Of a stretch of DNA of 64,000 nt, positions 50,092 to 59,086 are shown piece after piece. A model generated the notes under the pieces. It did not search any database and was not told where the DNA came from. It saw only the letters and a list, made by a program, of their open reading frames with translations. The position numbers and the translations under genes are program-made. This DNA is from UBA1926 sp036732005 (lineage in GTDB: Bacteria; Planctomycetota; Phycisphaerae; Phycisphaerales; UBA1924): the NCBI GenBank assembly GCA_036732005.1, contig DAINDF010000011.1:1-64000 (forward strand), written 5' to 3'. How positions within the stretch are numbered: position 1 is the stretch's first letter; each line of letters begins with the position of its first letter.

Positions 50092-52299
50092 TTACCACTG
50101 AACGGTGAGCAGGGCCGTCGCCGCGGCGGGGGCGTCGCACCGTTCGTCGAGCGATTGATCGATCGCGCCGACCGTTCGTTCGACGGTCCCGGCGAAGACC
50201 TCCCGCCCGTTCGCGATGACCTCGATGGGTTGGTCGAGATCGATCAGGGCGTCGCGCAGCCTGAGCGTGAGGCTGCTGACGGTGTCCGATGAGATCGTGA
50301 TCCGCTGCCCGTCAACGGCGGCCGAGATGGTTGATCTCGGGGTGGCCTGGTCCGCGGGGAGCGAGAGCCAGTAGAAACGGGTGTGGGTGACATCGTCCTG
50401 GTGCCAGACCACCCGGGCCGGCCAGCACGAGCGGGTCTGCAACGCCATCCAGGGGATGATCTCGGCGTCTCGGCGTTCCATCCAGTGCCCGAGGCCTTCG
50501 TAGATCCGCACCTCGTGGGGGTAGCCTGCCGGGTCTTCGGCGCGGAGCGCCGCGAGCCGAGCGCCCCAGTCTCTCGCGACGGTGTTCCTGCCGTACGCGC
50601 CGTCGTCACCCCCCATGAGGATCGCAAACGGCAGGTTTCGCAGGCCGAGCGGGCTCGTCTCGTTGGGGTGACCCGCCATCATCGCCGCGGCGGCGAAGCG
50701 GTCAGCCATGCGCGGGGCGAGCTGGAAGACGCCGTCGCCCCCGGCCGAGTATCCCATCAGGAAGACGCGGTCCGGGTCGACGCCGCGTGCGGCGACGAAG
50801 GTCTCGATGAGACGGTCGAAGAGCGGGTCGATGTGGCCCTGGTGCCAGAGGTTCCAGGTGTCGGTGGGGGCCCGGGGGGCCAGGTAGATCCCCTCGGGAG
50901 GCTCGTAAAGCCGAATCTGGTTTTGCCACTGCTTGTCGTTCACCTCGGCGGGGGCGCCCCCGCCGCCGTGCATCGAGATCCACAGGCTGCGCCGGCCGCC
51001 GGGGGCCGCTCCGAATTCCTTCTCGAGGAACCGCAGCGAGTGATCACCGATGCGAAACTCCTTGCCTTCAAGCTCCGCGGCGCGGTCCGTGCGGATCCGG
51101 TTCGCACGGGCCGCGGCGAGCTGCTCGACCTGCGACTCCGCCTCTTCCTCGGAGAGCGCGAGCTCATCCAGATACAGGTCAACCGTCCGGCTCTCGCCAC
51201 CGACTCCGGCCACGCGCGCGGTGCGTTGATAGCCCCCGGCCTCGACCCGGAGCGTGAACGGCCCCTCGCCGACAAGCGGCAGCGAGGGCATGTCGTTCAG
51301 GTCGGTCGTGCCCGCGTTGGTGGTCACGCCCCCGATCGGGCTGCCATCGGGCGACAAGGCGTCGATCCGTGCGGCAACCCGCTCGCCGTCTCGGCGGTTC
51401 CACACGCGCAGAAATGCGACGCCGGCGTCCCGCGGGGCGGGCTCGCCCCGGGCGTACCGGCGCGTGACATCGACGGCGTGCACGGACCTGTCGTCGGGGT
51501 TCCAGGCAAGCGGGAAGTGCCGCCCCGTCGGCGCCCACGAACTGGCCCAGACCGCGTGCTCCTCGCTGCCCTCGATCGCCCGGCCCGCGTCGTTCACGAA
51601 CCAGCCCCGGTCAAGCCCGTTCGCGTCGTACTCGTCGGCGCCCATGAAGCGCCACGCGGAGCCGTCCCAGATCTCGACCCAGGTGTGGTTGCCGCGTTTG
51701 TCGCTCCAGTTCGCCACGCCGGCGACGCGGGCCGGGATGCCGACCGCCCGGCAGGCGTCCACGAGGATGATCGCCAGGCCCGTGCAGGTCGCTCGTCCCT
51801 GCTCGATCGACTCCCCGGGGCTCTGGTTGGGCTTCTTGCGGCCCGTGTTGTAGTGCACGCCGATCTGATTGAACAACTCACGGTTCAGGGCCTGAGCCGC
51901 CTGCTCGGCGGTTTCGCAGTGCTCGGTGATCTTTTGGCCCAGGTCAAAGAAGCCCGGCCTCCAGGACTCCCGGGTCTCGTCGAGCACGGCGTACGGGAGG
52001 ACATCGTTGTGGAACAGCGCCTCGTCGAGCGACCGCGCCCAAGGAAAGGTCTCCCTCGCGCGGAACGCGAGCCGGAGGTTCTCCGCGAGCAACTCGGGCG
52101 GCAGGTCCGAATCCGCGTCCGGGCGATGCCGAGCGAGGAACCCCGCGGCTCGCTGCCCCGGCTCGCCGAACTCGGTCTTGGCTTCAGCGATGAAGCGCGT
52201 CCAGGAATCGGCCGCGCGGGACGGGCCGCAGGCCAGGGAGACGAGCAGGAGCATGCAGAGTGTCTTGGTGGAGAGCATGCCGCGCAAGATAGACCGCAT
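50092..52299 (-). CDS. Secreted transglutaminase-like / alpha-beta hydrolase fusion
   Basis: 735 residues from ATG 52299 (an ATG at 52278 is nearly as good); signal peptide LCMLLLVSLACGPSRA. Residues ~150-270 form a transglutaminase-like domain with a full triad: Cys in ATCTGLAIILVDAC, His in GNHTWVEIW, Asp in GADEYD. After a beta-sandwich-like region comes an alpha/beta hydrolase with nucleophile elbow GYSAGGDG and a His in GLGHWMER, like extracellular depolymerase/esterases. Together it looks like an extracellular enzyme that cleaves two types of bond in one polymer; the substrate is unknown. Copy 3 of the dispersed repeat lies in its upstream region. Confidence 0.8.
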   Translation of the reverse strand: MRSILRGMLSTKTLCMLLLVSLACGPSRAADSWTRFIAEAKTEFGEPGQRAAGFLARHRPDADSDLPPELLAENLRLAFRARETFPWARSLDEALFHNDVLPYAVLDETRESWRPGFFDLGQKITEHCETAEQAAQALNRELFNQIGVHYNTGRKKPNQSPGESIEQGRATCTGLAIILVDACRAVGIPARVAGVANWSDKRGNHTWVEIWDGSAWRFMGADEYDANGLDRGWFVNDAGRAIEGSEEHAVWASSWAPTGRHFPLAWNPDDRSVHAVDVTRRYARGEPAPRDAGVAFLRVWNRRDGERVAARIDALSPDGSPIGGVTTNAGTTDLNDMPSLPLVGEGPFTLRVEAGGYQRTARVAGVGGESRTVDLYLDELALSEEEAESQVEQLAAARANRIRTDRAAELEGKEFRIGDHSLRFLEKEFGAAPGGRRSLWISMHGGGGAPAEVNDKQWQNQIRLYEPPEGIYLAPRAPTDTWNLWHQGHIDPLFDRLIETFVAARGVDPDRVFLMGYSAGGDGVFQLAPRMADRFAAAAMMAGHPNETSPLGLRNLPFAILMGGDDGAYGRNTVARDWGARLAALRAEDPAGYPHEVRIYEGLGHWMERRDAEIIPWMALQTRSCWPARVVWHQDDVTHTRFYWLSLPADQATPRSTISAAVDGQRITISSDTVSSLTLRLRDALIDLDQPIEVIANGREVFAGTVERTVGAIDQSLDERCDAPAAATALLTVQW

Positions 52300-52381
52300 T
52301 GCTCTCGCCCTGCAACTCGATTTGGATCGGGGGCGCTCGCGGGCCCGGGTCGGAATGCGTTGAACGCAGGTCCGCTTAATA

Positions 52382-52538
52382 CGGATCTGGGTTGATTGTC
52401 GCGCGGGCGGTGGTGCCACGACCCGCCCGCAGGGCGCGTCGTGCGATGTCCGGCGCGTCCCGTTCCGCACCACGCGCCGCGTGCGCGGCGGGTGGTGGCA
52501 CCGCCCATCAACGCGCAGCGTACAAACACAATCCACAT
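52382..52538 (+). repeat. Dispersed ~157-bp double-hairpin element, copy 3
   Basis: Same orientation as copy 1. It spans most of the gap between the starts and stops of two minus-strand genes (52299 and 52561), so it sits in the promoter/5' region of the transglutaminase-hydrolase gene. The hairpin cores CCACGACCCGCCCGCAGGGC and CACCACGCGCCGCGTGCGCGG are intact. Confidence 0.85.
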
Positions 52539-52560
52539 TATGGGGCGGGTCACCGGCGGC

Positions 52561-52902
52561 TTACACCCCCAAGGCCTCCATCGCGTCGAGCAGTTCGGGC
52601 ACATGCACATAGCCCGGGCCCCCCTGCATGACGACGACCACCCCGGCCATCTCGATGAGCTGCTCCCGCGTCGCGCCGGCCTTGATCGCTTTCTCGACAT
52701 GGGCGTAGATGCACGGCTCGCAGCGGACCGCCATGCCGATCGCGGTCGCGATCAGTTCCTTCTCGCGCACGGTGAGGGCGCCCTCGCCCATGAGCTTCTG
52801 GAACATCTGCCCGAAGCCCTGCCCGATGTCGGGGGCCTGCTTCTTCATCGAGCCCATCACCGCGGGCCAGGTCTCGTAGTGGTGCGTCGCCTTGCCGGAC
52901 AT
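52561..52902 (-). CDS. AhpD-like carboxymuconolactone decarboxylase-family protein
   Basis: 113 residues, all helical. The AhpD-type redox motif appears as VREKELIATAIGMAVRCEPCIYAHVEKAIKAG: Glu, CxxC (CEPC) and His in the required spacing. Such proteins act as peroxidase-linked disulphide reductants or as lactone-processing enzymes. No AhpC is adjacent. It lies 215 bases downstream of the rhodanese-like gene on the same strand, which also concerns sulfur chemistry. Confidence 0.85.
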   Translation of the reverse strand: MSGKATHHYETWPAVMGSMKKQAPDIGQGFGQMFQKLMGEGALTVREKELIATAIGMAVRCEPCIYAHVEKAIKAGATREQLIEMAGVVVVMQGGPGYVHVPELLDAMEALGV

Positions 52903-53116
52903 TGCGGAACTCCTCGAGCCTCGGGCTCGTGAACACGGGACTATGCGGCGGGCCCGACACGCTGACCGGAGCCGCCACCTGAATCGAAGGCCCGGCGGAC
53001 GCCTTGTGGAGCAACCGCGGGTCAATCCCCGTGCCGAGCCCGGTCCGGCGGGCAGGCGTGGCGTCGGCCACGGCCCGCGGCGGCGTGCGGGGTGTGCCTG
53101 GGGCACCGCCGGGTGG

Positions 53117-53698
53117 TCATCCCGTGCAGCAGGTCGCGGCGCGGGCGGCCCCGGCACGCTTGTTCCAGGGCATCTTTGCGAGCAGCATCGCCAGCCCGCA
53201 CCACCCGCTGACCCCTGCGAACACAAGCCCGCACCCGACGAACGCCGACAGCGCGAGGAACCAGGGCGAGACCGCGACCCCCAGCCCGACGCCGAGCACC
53301 ACCATGGACCCCGCGGCGATCTGCACCTGCCGCATGATGGGGAGCCCCGCCTTGGCGGGTCTGAGGACCTCGCGGCCGGAGGCCTTCCATGCCTCGATGC
53401 CGCCCGCGAGCTGGAAGACCGTCTCCCCGGGCTCCGCGAACCGCGTCGCCGCGTCGGTCGAACGCTTGCCGGATCGGCAGTGGAAGACGATCCTGGAGCC
53501 GTTGCACGACCCGCGCAGCGCCGCCGGGTCGAGGCGGGAGAGAGGCGCCAGGCGGGCCCGCGGGATGCGTTCCTCGGCGTGCTCGAAGTCCTCGCGGACA
53601 TCGACCAGCACGGTCTCGCCCTGCGCGAGCCAAGTCTCCAGCAGGGCGGGCTCGACATCGACGATCTTGCACGCCGACTCGGTTGCGGTGGTCATCAT
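53117..53698 (-). CDS. Rhodanese-like protein fused to DUF2892 membrane domain
   Basis: 193 residues from ATG 53698 (AAGGGA just upstream). A rhodanese domain (about 10-115) with active-site loop VFHCRSGKRS is followed by two hydrophobic helices (IAAGSMVVLGVGLGVAVSPWFLALS and CGLVFAGVSGWCGLAMLLAKMPW), the DUF2892 pair. Rhodaneses move sulfane sulfur; the membrane fusion is widespread in sulfur- or thiosulfate-handling operons. Several extra Cys residues occur in and after the membrane part (ending ATCCTG). Confidence 0.85.
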   Translation of the reverse strand: MMTTATESACKIVDVEPALLETWLAQGETVLVDVREDFEHAEERIPRARLAPLSRLDPAALRGSCNGSRIVFHCRSGKRSTDAATRFAEPGETVFQLAGGIEAWKASGREVLRPAKAGLPIMRQVQIAAGSMVVLGVGLGVAVSPWFLALSAFVGCGLVFAGVSGWCGLAMLLAKMPWNKRAGAARAATCCTG

Positions 53699-53835
53699 CG
53701 TTCCCTTCGGGGCTGGTGCGATGCGGAGCGGGTTTCCCCCGGACACGGCGGTCCGTCATCTACTTGGAGACACGGAACCGGCCGGCGTTCCCGCGTCAGT
53801 CCAAAAATCTCACGCCCGCGTGCCGGCCGGCGGCC

Positions 53836-54657
53836 TCAACGCCGGTCCCGCCCGTCCGCGGCCTCGGCGAGGCGGCGGGAGAGGCGTTCCCGGACCTCGT
53901 CGGGCCACCCGTCTCGGGCGAGGTCCCGGCAGACCTCCGAGGTCAGGTCCAGCGTCGCGAACACCGCCCGGCATCGGTCGCAGATGATCGCGCTGTCGAA
54001 CGGCACGCCCCGGTCGAGCGCGTCCTGCTTGGCGTTCAGGAGATCCAGGCAGGTTCGTTCTTCGTACGCCGGGGGAGGGGCCGGGCGCGGGTCGCGGGGC
54101 AGGGCCCGGTCCACCTCGGCGCGCAGATGGAGCCGGGCCCGGTGCACCCTGGTGCGGACGGTCGGCTCTTCCATGCCGAGCACCTGGGCGATCTCGGCGA
54201 CGCTCAGGCCCGCGATCTCCTTGAGAAGCAGCGGGACCCTGAACTCGTCGGGGAGCCTGGTGATCTCCGCCTCGAGCCGCCCGCGTGCCTCCCGCCGGAT
54301 GGCCTGCGGCAGCGGGCCTTCCTGCCCGCTCGGCACTCGCGCGATCAGGGCCTCCCCGAACGGGAGGAGGCTCTCGAGCGACGCCACGCGGTCGGGCTCG
54401 CCCGCCCGCTTGCGGTGCATCCGCGCGCAGGCGCGGGCCGCGATGCGGTAGAGCCAGGTCCTCTCGCTCGATTCACCTCGGAACGAGCCCCACCCTCGGA
54501 ACGCCTGGAGGAAGACCTCCTGCACAAGGTCCTCGGCGTCGGTCGGGTTCCCGCAGAACCGCGAGGCGAGCGCGTACAACGCCCCGCCGTGCTCGTCGAC
54601 GAGGCGGCGCACGGCGGCCTCCGCGGGGTCGGCCGGGTTGCCCACGCTCGGGTCCAT
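53836..54657 (-). CDS. ECF-type RNA polymerase sigma factor with Cys-containing C-terminal extension
   Basis: 273 residues from ATG 54657; an ATG at 54699 is possible, and both lack a strong ribosome binding site. Region 2: RRLVDEHGGALYALASRFCGNPTDAEDLVQEVFLQAFRGW. Region 4 helix-turn-helix: LPDEFRVPLLLKEIAGLSVAEIAQVLG and TVRTRVHRARLHL. About 85 residues follow region 4, with cysteines in EERTCLDLL, IICDRCRAVF and SEVCRDL, a layout like the zinc-binding domain of anti-sigma factors or cysteine-sensing extensions. It lies back to back with the RND efflux operon (161 bases), so it may control it. Confidence 0.87.
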   Translation of the reverse strand: MDPSVGNPADPAEAAVRRLVDEHGGALYALASRFCGNPTDAEDLVQEVFLQAFRGWGSFRGESSERTWLYRIAARACARMHRKRAGEPDRVASLESLLPFGEALIARVPSGQEGPLPQAIRREARGRLEAEITRLPDEFRVPLLLKEIAGLSVAEIAQVLGMEEPTVRTRVHRARLHLRAEVDRALPRDPRPAPPPAYEERTCLDLLNAKQDALDRGVPFDSAIICDRCRAVFATLDLTSEVCRDLARDGWPDEVRERLSRRLAEAADGRDRR

Positions 54658-54818
54658 CCACTGATCGTATTCGGTTCGGAACGGGCGGATCCGACGCATC
54701 GGAGCGGCCGGGGCGTTCGAAACCCCGCCCAACCCCCGGTACAGTGCACCGCCGCGTCGCACGCACCCTGCGTCGGCGGGCCGTCGACGCGTGTTTCGAA
54801 CCCATGCAGGACCACGGA

Positions 54819-56003
54819 ATGAGAAGCGCCCGCGTCTGGATCGTGGTGATCCCCGTGCTCGTCGCGGCGGTCCTGATCGGGGGCTCGGTCTGGCGCAAGG
54901 TCGCCCGAGAGCCGGCGGGGCCGCCGCCCCGGGGTGGGGCGGGGTCCTCGGCGATCCCGGTCGAGACCGCGGCGATCGAGCGGGGCCCGATCGAGAACCG
55001 GCGGGTGTTCAGCGGCTCGCTCGAGGCCGAGTCCACCGTGACGCTCGCGCCCAAGATCGCGGGGCGGGTGGTGAGCCTGCCGGTCGACCTCGCCGATGTG
55101 GTGACGCGGGGTCAGGTGATCGCGAGGCTGGACGGGGACGAGCTGACGCAGGCGGTGGCGCAGGCCCAAGCCGAGCTCGCCGTCGCCGAGGCCGGGCTCG
55201 CCGAGGCGAGCAGCGCGGCGGAGATCACGCGGCGTGAACACGAACGCGTGGCGACGCTGAGCGAGCGGGGCATCGCGTCGGAGTCGCAGCTCGACACGGT
55301 GCGGGCCGACCTTCTCAGCCGGGAGGCGGCGGTGCAGGTCGCGCGGGCGCAGGTGCTCCGGGCGACGGCGGCGCTGGAGGCGGCGCGGATCCGCCTGGGC
55401 TACACGACCATCCGTGCCGAGTGGGAGGACGACGGCGGCGCCCGCGTGGTCGCGCAGCGATTCGTCGAGGAGGGGGACACGGTCTCCCCGAATACCCCGC
55501 TTGTGACCGTGATCGCGCTCGACCCGATCAAGGCGGTCGTTTTCGTCGCCGAGCGCGACTACGCCGCCCTCGCCCCGGGCAAGCCCGTGACGCTCTCAAC
55601 CGACGCCCACCCGGGGCGGGCGTGGGAGGGGCGGGTCTCCCGCGTGTCGCCCGCGTTCCGCGAGGGGTCTCGGCAGGCGCGGGTCGAGATCGATGTGGCG
55701 AATACAGACGGGGCGCTCAAGCCCGGCATGTTCGCGCGGGTCGAGGTCGTGCTGGGGCGGGAACCGAACGCGGTGATCGTTCCCCTCTCGGCGATCACGC
55801 AGCGGGACGGCGTGGATGTCGTCTTCCTCATCGGGGGCGATGAGGCGGAGGCGAGGATGGTGCCGGTCAAGGTCGGCATCCGCGACGGGGAGCGCGTGCA
55901 GATCATGGGCGACGGCCTCGAGGGCCGGGTGGTGACGCTGGGCCAGCAGCTCATCGGAGACGGGACGAGGGTGGTGCAGACCGATCCGGGGGACGGGGGA
56001 TGA
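54819..56003 (+). CDS. RND efflux membrane-fusion (periplasmic adaptor) protein
   Basis: 394 residues from ATG 54819 (AGGA seven bases upstream). N-terminal transmembrane helix (VWIVVIPVLVAAVLIGGSVW), split biotinyl-lipoyl domain (VTLAPKIAGRVVSLPVDLADVVTRGQVIARLD), alpha-helical hairpin from about residue 110-180, and beta-barrel domain (KAVVFVAERDYAALAPGKPVTLS). Connects the inner-membrane pump to the outer-membrane channel. Stop overlaps the pump start (ATGA): operon adaptor-pump-channel. Confidence 0.92.
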   Translation: MRSARVWIVVIPVLVAAVLIGGSVWRKVAREPAGPPPRGGAGSSAIPVETAAIERGPIENRRVFSGSLEAESTVTLAPKIAGRVVSLPVDLADVVTRGQVIARLDGDELTQAVAQAQAELAVAEAGLAEASSAAEITRREHERVATLSERGIASESQLDTVRADLLSREAAVQVARAQVLRATAALEAARIRLGYTTIRAEWEDDGGARVVAQRFVEEGDTVSPNTPLVTVIALDPIKAVVFVAERDYAALAPGKPVTLSTDAHPGRAWEGRVSRVSPAFREGSRQARVEIDVANTDGALKPGMFARVEVVLGREPNAVIVPLSAITQRDGVDVVFLIGGDEAEARMVPVKVGIRDGERVQIMGDGLEGRVVTLGQQLIGDGTRVVQTDPGDGG

Positions 56004-59000
56004 ACCTGCCCCGGGCCAGCGTCCACCGCCCGGTGTTCACGACGATGGTCACGCTGATCGTCGTCGTGCTGGGGGCGGTCTCGCTCAGCAGGCTGCGCGT
56101 CGACCTGCTCCCCACGGTGGAGATGCCCACGCTGACGGTCCAGACCAGCTACGAGAGCGCGAGCCCCGAGGTCATGGAGCGGCTGGTCACGCAGGTCGTC
56201 GAGGAGATCGTCGCGACCGTCCCCGGGGTCGAGGAGATGACCTCGACCTCGTCGGAGGGCGAGAGCCAGATCCGCGTCACCTTCATGTGGGGCGTGGACA
56301 TCGACAACGCCGCGACGGAGGTCCGCGCCCGCCTCGAAGACGAGCTCGACGAGCTGCCCGAGGAGGCCGACCGCCCGCAGGTGCGCAAGTTCGATGTCAA
56401 CGCTTTCCCGGTCGTCGTGCTCGGCATCGCCAGCCGGCTCGACCCGGTGGAGCTCACCACGCTGATCGAAGAGCAGGTGCGGTACCGGTTCGCGCGGCTG
56501 CCCGGGGTGGCGCAGGTCGATGTCTGGGGCGGATACAACCGGGAGGTGCGCGTCGAGCTCGACCCGGGGCGGGTCAGGGCGCTCGGGCTCCCGCTCAACC
56601 GGATCCTCGACGCGATCCGCGACGCGAACCTCGACCTGCCCGCGGGCGAGATCGAGTCGGGCCGCTACGAGGTCACGCTGCGCGCCCCCGCCGAGTTCCG
56701 CTCCGTCGACGATGTCCGCGACACGATCGTCGCGGTCCGCGACGGCGCCCCGGTCACGCTCGGGCAGATCGCCGAGGTCCGCGACACCTACGAACGGCTC
56801 ACCCGGGTCGTGCGCGTCAACGGGCGTCTCGGCCTGCGGATGGCGATCCGCAAGCAGGCCGACGCGAACACCGTCGAGGTCTCGACCGCGGTGCTCGAAG
56901 AGATCGGCCGGGTCAACCGGGACTACCCGCAGATCGAGGTTGTCCCGGTCATCAACCAGGGCAACTTCATCGAACGATCGATCCAGAATGTCGCCAACTC
57001 CGTGGTCTACGGCGGGTCGCTCGCGGTGCTCGTGCTTCTCTTCTTCCTTCGCAACATCCGCAGCACCGTGGTCATCTCGCTGGCGATCCCGATCTCGATC
57101 GTCGCGACCTTCACGCTGGTCTACTTCGGCGGGTTCACCCTCAATCTCATGACGCTCGGCGGGCTCGCCCTCGGGGTCGGAATGATGGTGGACAACTCGA
57201 TCGTCGTTCTCGAGAACATCTACCGCCGCCACCGGGCCGAGGGCCGACCGCCCAACGAGTCCGCTGTCGCGGGCGCGACCGAGGTGGGCCCGGCCATCGT
57301 CGCCAGCACGCTGACCACCCTGGTGATCTTCCTCCCGGTGATCTTCGTGCAGGGCGTGAGCGGGGTGCTCTTCCGCGAACTGGCGTATGTGATCGTTTTC
57401 TCGCTGGTCTGCTCGCTCGTCGTCTCGCTCAGCCTCGTGCCGATGCTCTCCTCGAAGCTCCTGCGGGCCCGCCCATCCGAGCGGCGCGGCGTGGTCGGAG
57501 CGATCGCCAACGCCGCGGACCGCGCCTTCGACGCGGTCGACGACACCTACCGCGACCTGCTCCGCCTCGTGCTCCGGGCCCGGGTCGCGACGATCCTCCT
57601 CCTCCTCGCCACGCTCGCGGGGAGCCTCGCGCTGGTCCCCCGGCTCGGGCGCGAGTTCCTCCCCCCGAGCGACGAGGGCGAGGTCCGCGTCACGGGGGAG
57701 ATGGAGGTCGGCACTCGCCTCGACCTCGTGGACCGCCAGACCCGGATCATCGAGGAGATCGTCACCGCCGAGGTCCCCGAACGCGTTGCCTGGGTCACGA
57801 CCGCGGGCGGCAGCGGCCGCAACCCGACCGAGGGCTCGACCGGCGAGATCAGGCTCTCGCTCTCCCCCGCCGCCGAGCGGGACCGATCGAACCTCGAGGT
57901 GGCGGATGCGCTCCGCGCCAAGCTGGCGGGGAAGGTCCCGGGCATGACCGTCCGCACGCGGGCGCCGCAGGGCCAGTTCCTGCTCGAGCGCATCCTGGGC
58001 GGCGATGAGGGCGTCACCGTCGAGATCCGGGGCTTCGACCTCGACACGCTCTCGCTGCTCACCGACCGCGTGCTGCACGCGCTCGAGGCCATCCCGGGCC
58101 TGACCGACCTCGACACCAGCCGCAACGACGGCGCCCCGCAGGCCGAGCTCCGCATCGACCGCCGCAAGGCCGCCGATGTCGGAGTCACCGTCCGCGATAT
58201 CGCCGAGGTGCTCGAGACCGCCGTCGCCGGCTCACGGGCCGGGGAGTTCCGCCCGCTCGGAAACTCGTACAGGATCCTCGTGCAGCTCAAGGACGCTCAG
58301 CAGCTCTCTCTCGACGAGGTGCTCGACCTGACGATCCAGAGCGAGACGGGCGAGGAGGTCGCCTTGCGCAACCTGCTCGAGCACGACGACGGCCGAGGAC
58401 CCACCGTGATCGAACGCAAGGACCAGCAGCGGCTGGTCCGCGTCACCGCGAGCATCGAGGGGCGGGACCTCGCCTCCGTCGCGGCCGACATCGAGGCGTC
58501 GCTCGCGGGGATCGCTCGCCCCGCGGGATACGAACTCTTCCTTTCCGGGCAGGTCGAGGAGCAGCGCAAATCCAGCCGCGAGCTGGCGATCGCCCTCGTG
58601 CTCGCCCTCTCGCTCGTCTACATGGTCCTCGCCTGCCAGTACGAGTCCCTGCGTGATCCCCTGATCGTCATGTGCTCGGTCCCGCTCGCGGCGATCGGTG
58701 TTGTGCTCATGCTCTTCCTGACCGACACCACACTGAATATCCAGAGCTACATCGGGTGCATCATGCTCGGAGGTATCGTGGTCAACAACGCGATCCTCCT
58801 CGTCGATCAGGCCGGCCAGCTCCGCCGCCACGAGGGGCTCTCGACGCGCGACGCGGTCGCCGAGGCGGGGCGCCGCCGGCTCCGCCCGATCCTGATGACC
58901 TCGCTCACGACCATCCTGGGGCTCGCGCCGCTCGCGCTTGGCATCGGCGAAGGGGCCGACGCGCAGGCCCCCCTCGCCCGCGCCGTCATCGGGGGGCTGA

Positions 59001-59086
59001 CCTCCTCCATGTTCACGACGCTCGTGCTCATCCCGGCCGTCTACTCGCTCATTCACCCCGATCGCCCAGCGGAGGAATCCAGGTGA
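56000..59086 (+). CDS. RND efflux pump, inner-membrane permease (HAE1-type)
   Basis: 1028 residues, typical for AcrB-like pumps. Twelve transmembrane helices in two halves, each followed by a large periplasmic loop. Motifs: RASVHRPVFTTMVTLIVVVLGAVSLSRLRVDLLP at the start, GVGMMVDNSIVVLENIYRRHRAEG with proton-relay aspartates in helix 4, and LGGIVVNNAILLVDQAGQLRRHEGL in the second half. Presence of both proton-relay features and normal length argue for function. Exports hydrophobic compounds; heavy-metal (CzcA-type) specificity is not suggested. Confidence 0.94.
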   Translation: MNLPRASVHRPVFTTMVTLIVVVLGAVSLSRLRVDLLPTVEMPTLTVQTSYESASPEVMERLVTQVVEEIVATVPGVEEMTSTSSEGESQIRVTFMWGVDIDNAATEVRARLEDELDELPEEADRPQVRKFDVNAFPVVVLGIASRLDPVELTTLIEEQVRYRFARLPGVAQVDVWGGYNREVRVELDPGRVRALGLPLNRILDAIRDANLDLPAGEIESGRYEVTLRAPAEFRSVDDVRDTIVAVRDGAPVTLGQIAEVRDTYERLTRVVRVNGRLGLRMAIRKQADANTVEVSTAVLEEIGRVNRDYPQIEVVPVINQGNFIERSIQNVANSVVYGGSLAVLVLLFFLRNIRSTVVISLAIPISIVATFTLVYFGGFTLNLMTLGGLALGVGMMVDNSIVVLENIYRRHRAEGRPPNESAVAGATEVGPAIVASTLTTLVIFLPVIFVQGVSGVLFRELAYVIVFSLVCSLVVSLSLVPMLSSKLLRARPSERRGVVGAIANAADRAFDAVDDTYRDLLRLVLRARVATILLLLATLAGSLALVPRLGREFLPPSDEGEVRVTGEMEVGTRLDLVDRQTRIIEEIVTAEVPERVAWVTTAGGSGRNPTEGSTGEIRLSLSPAAERDRSNLEVADALRAKLAGKVPGMTVRTRAPQGQFLLERILGGDEGVTVEIRGFDLDTLSLLTDRVLHALEAIPGLTDLDTSRNDGAPQAELRIDRRKAADVGVTVRDIAEVLETAVAGSRAGEFRPLGNSYRILVQLKDAQQLSLDEVLDLTIQSETGEEVALRNLLEHDDGRGPTVIERKDQQRLVRVTASIEGRDLASVAADIEASLAGIARPAGYELFLSGQVEEQRKSSRELAIALVLALSLVYMVLACQYESLRDPLIVMCSVPLAAIGVVLMLFLTDTTLNIQSYIGCIMLGGIVVNNAILLVDQAGQLRRHEGLSTRDAVAEAGRRRLRPILMTSLTTILGLAPLALGIGEGADAQAPLARAVIGGLTSSMFTTLVLIPAVYSLIHPDRPAEESR

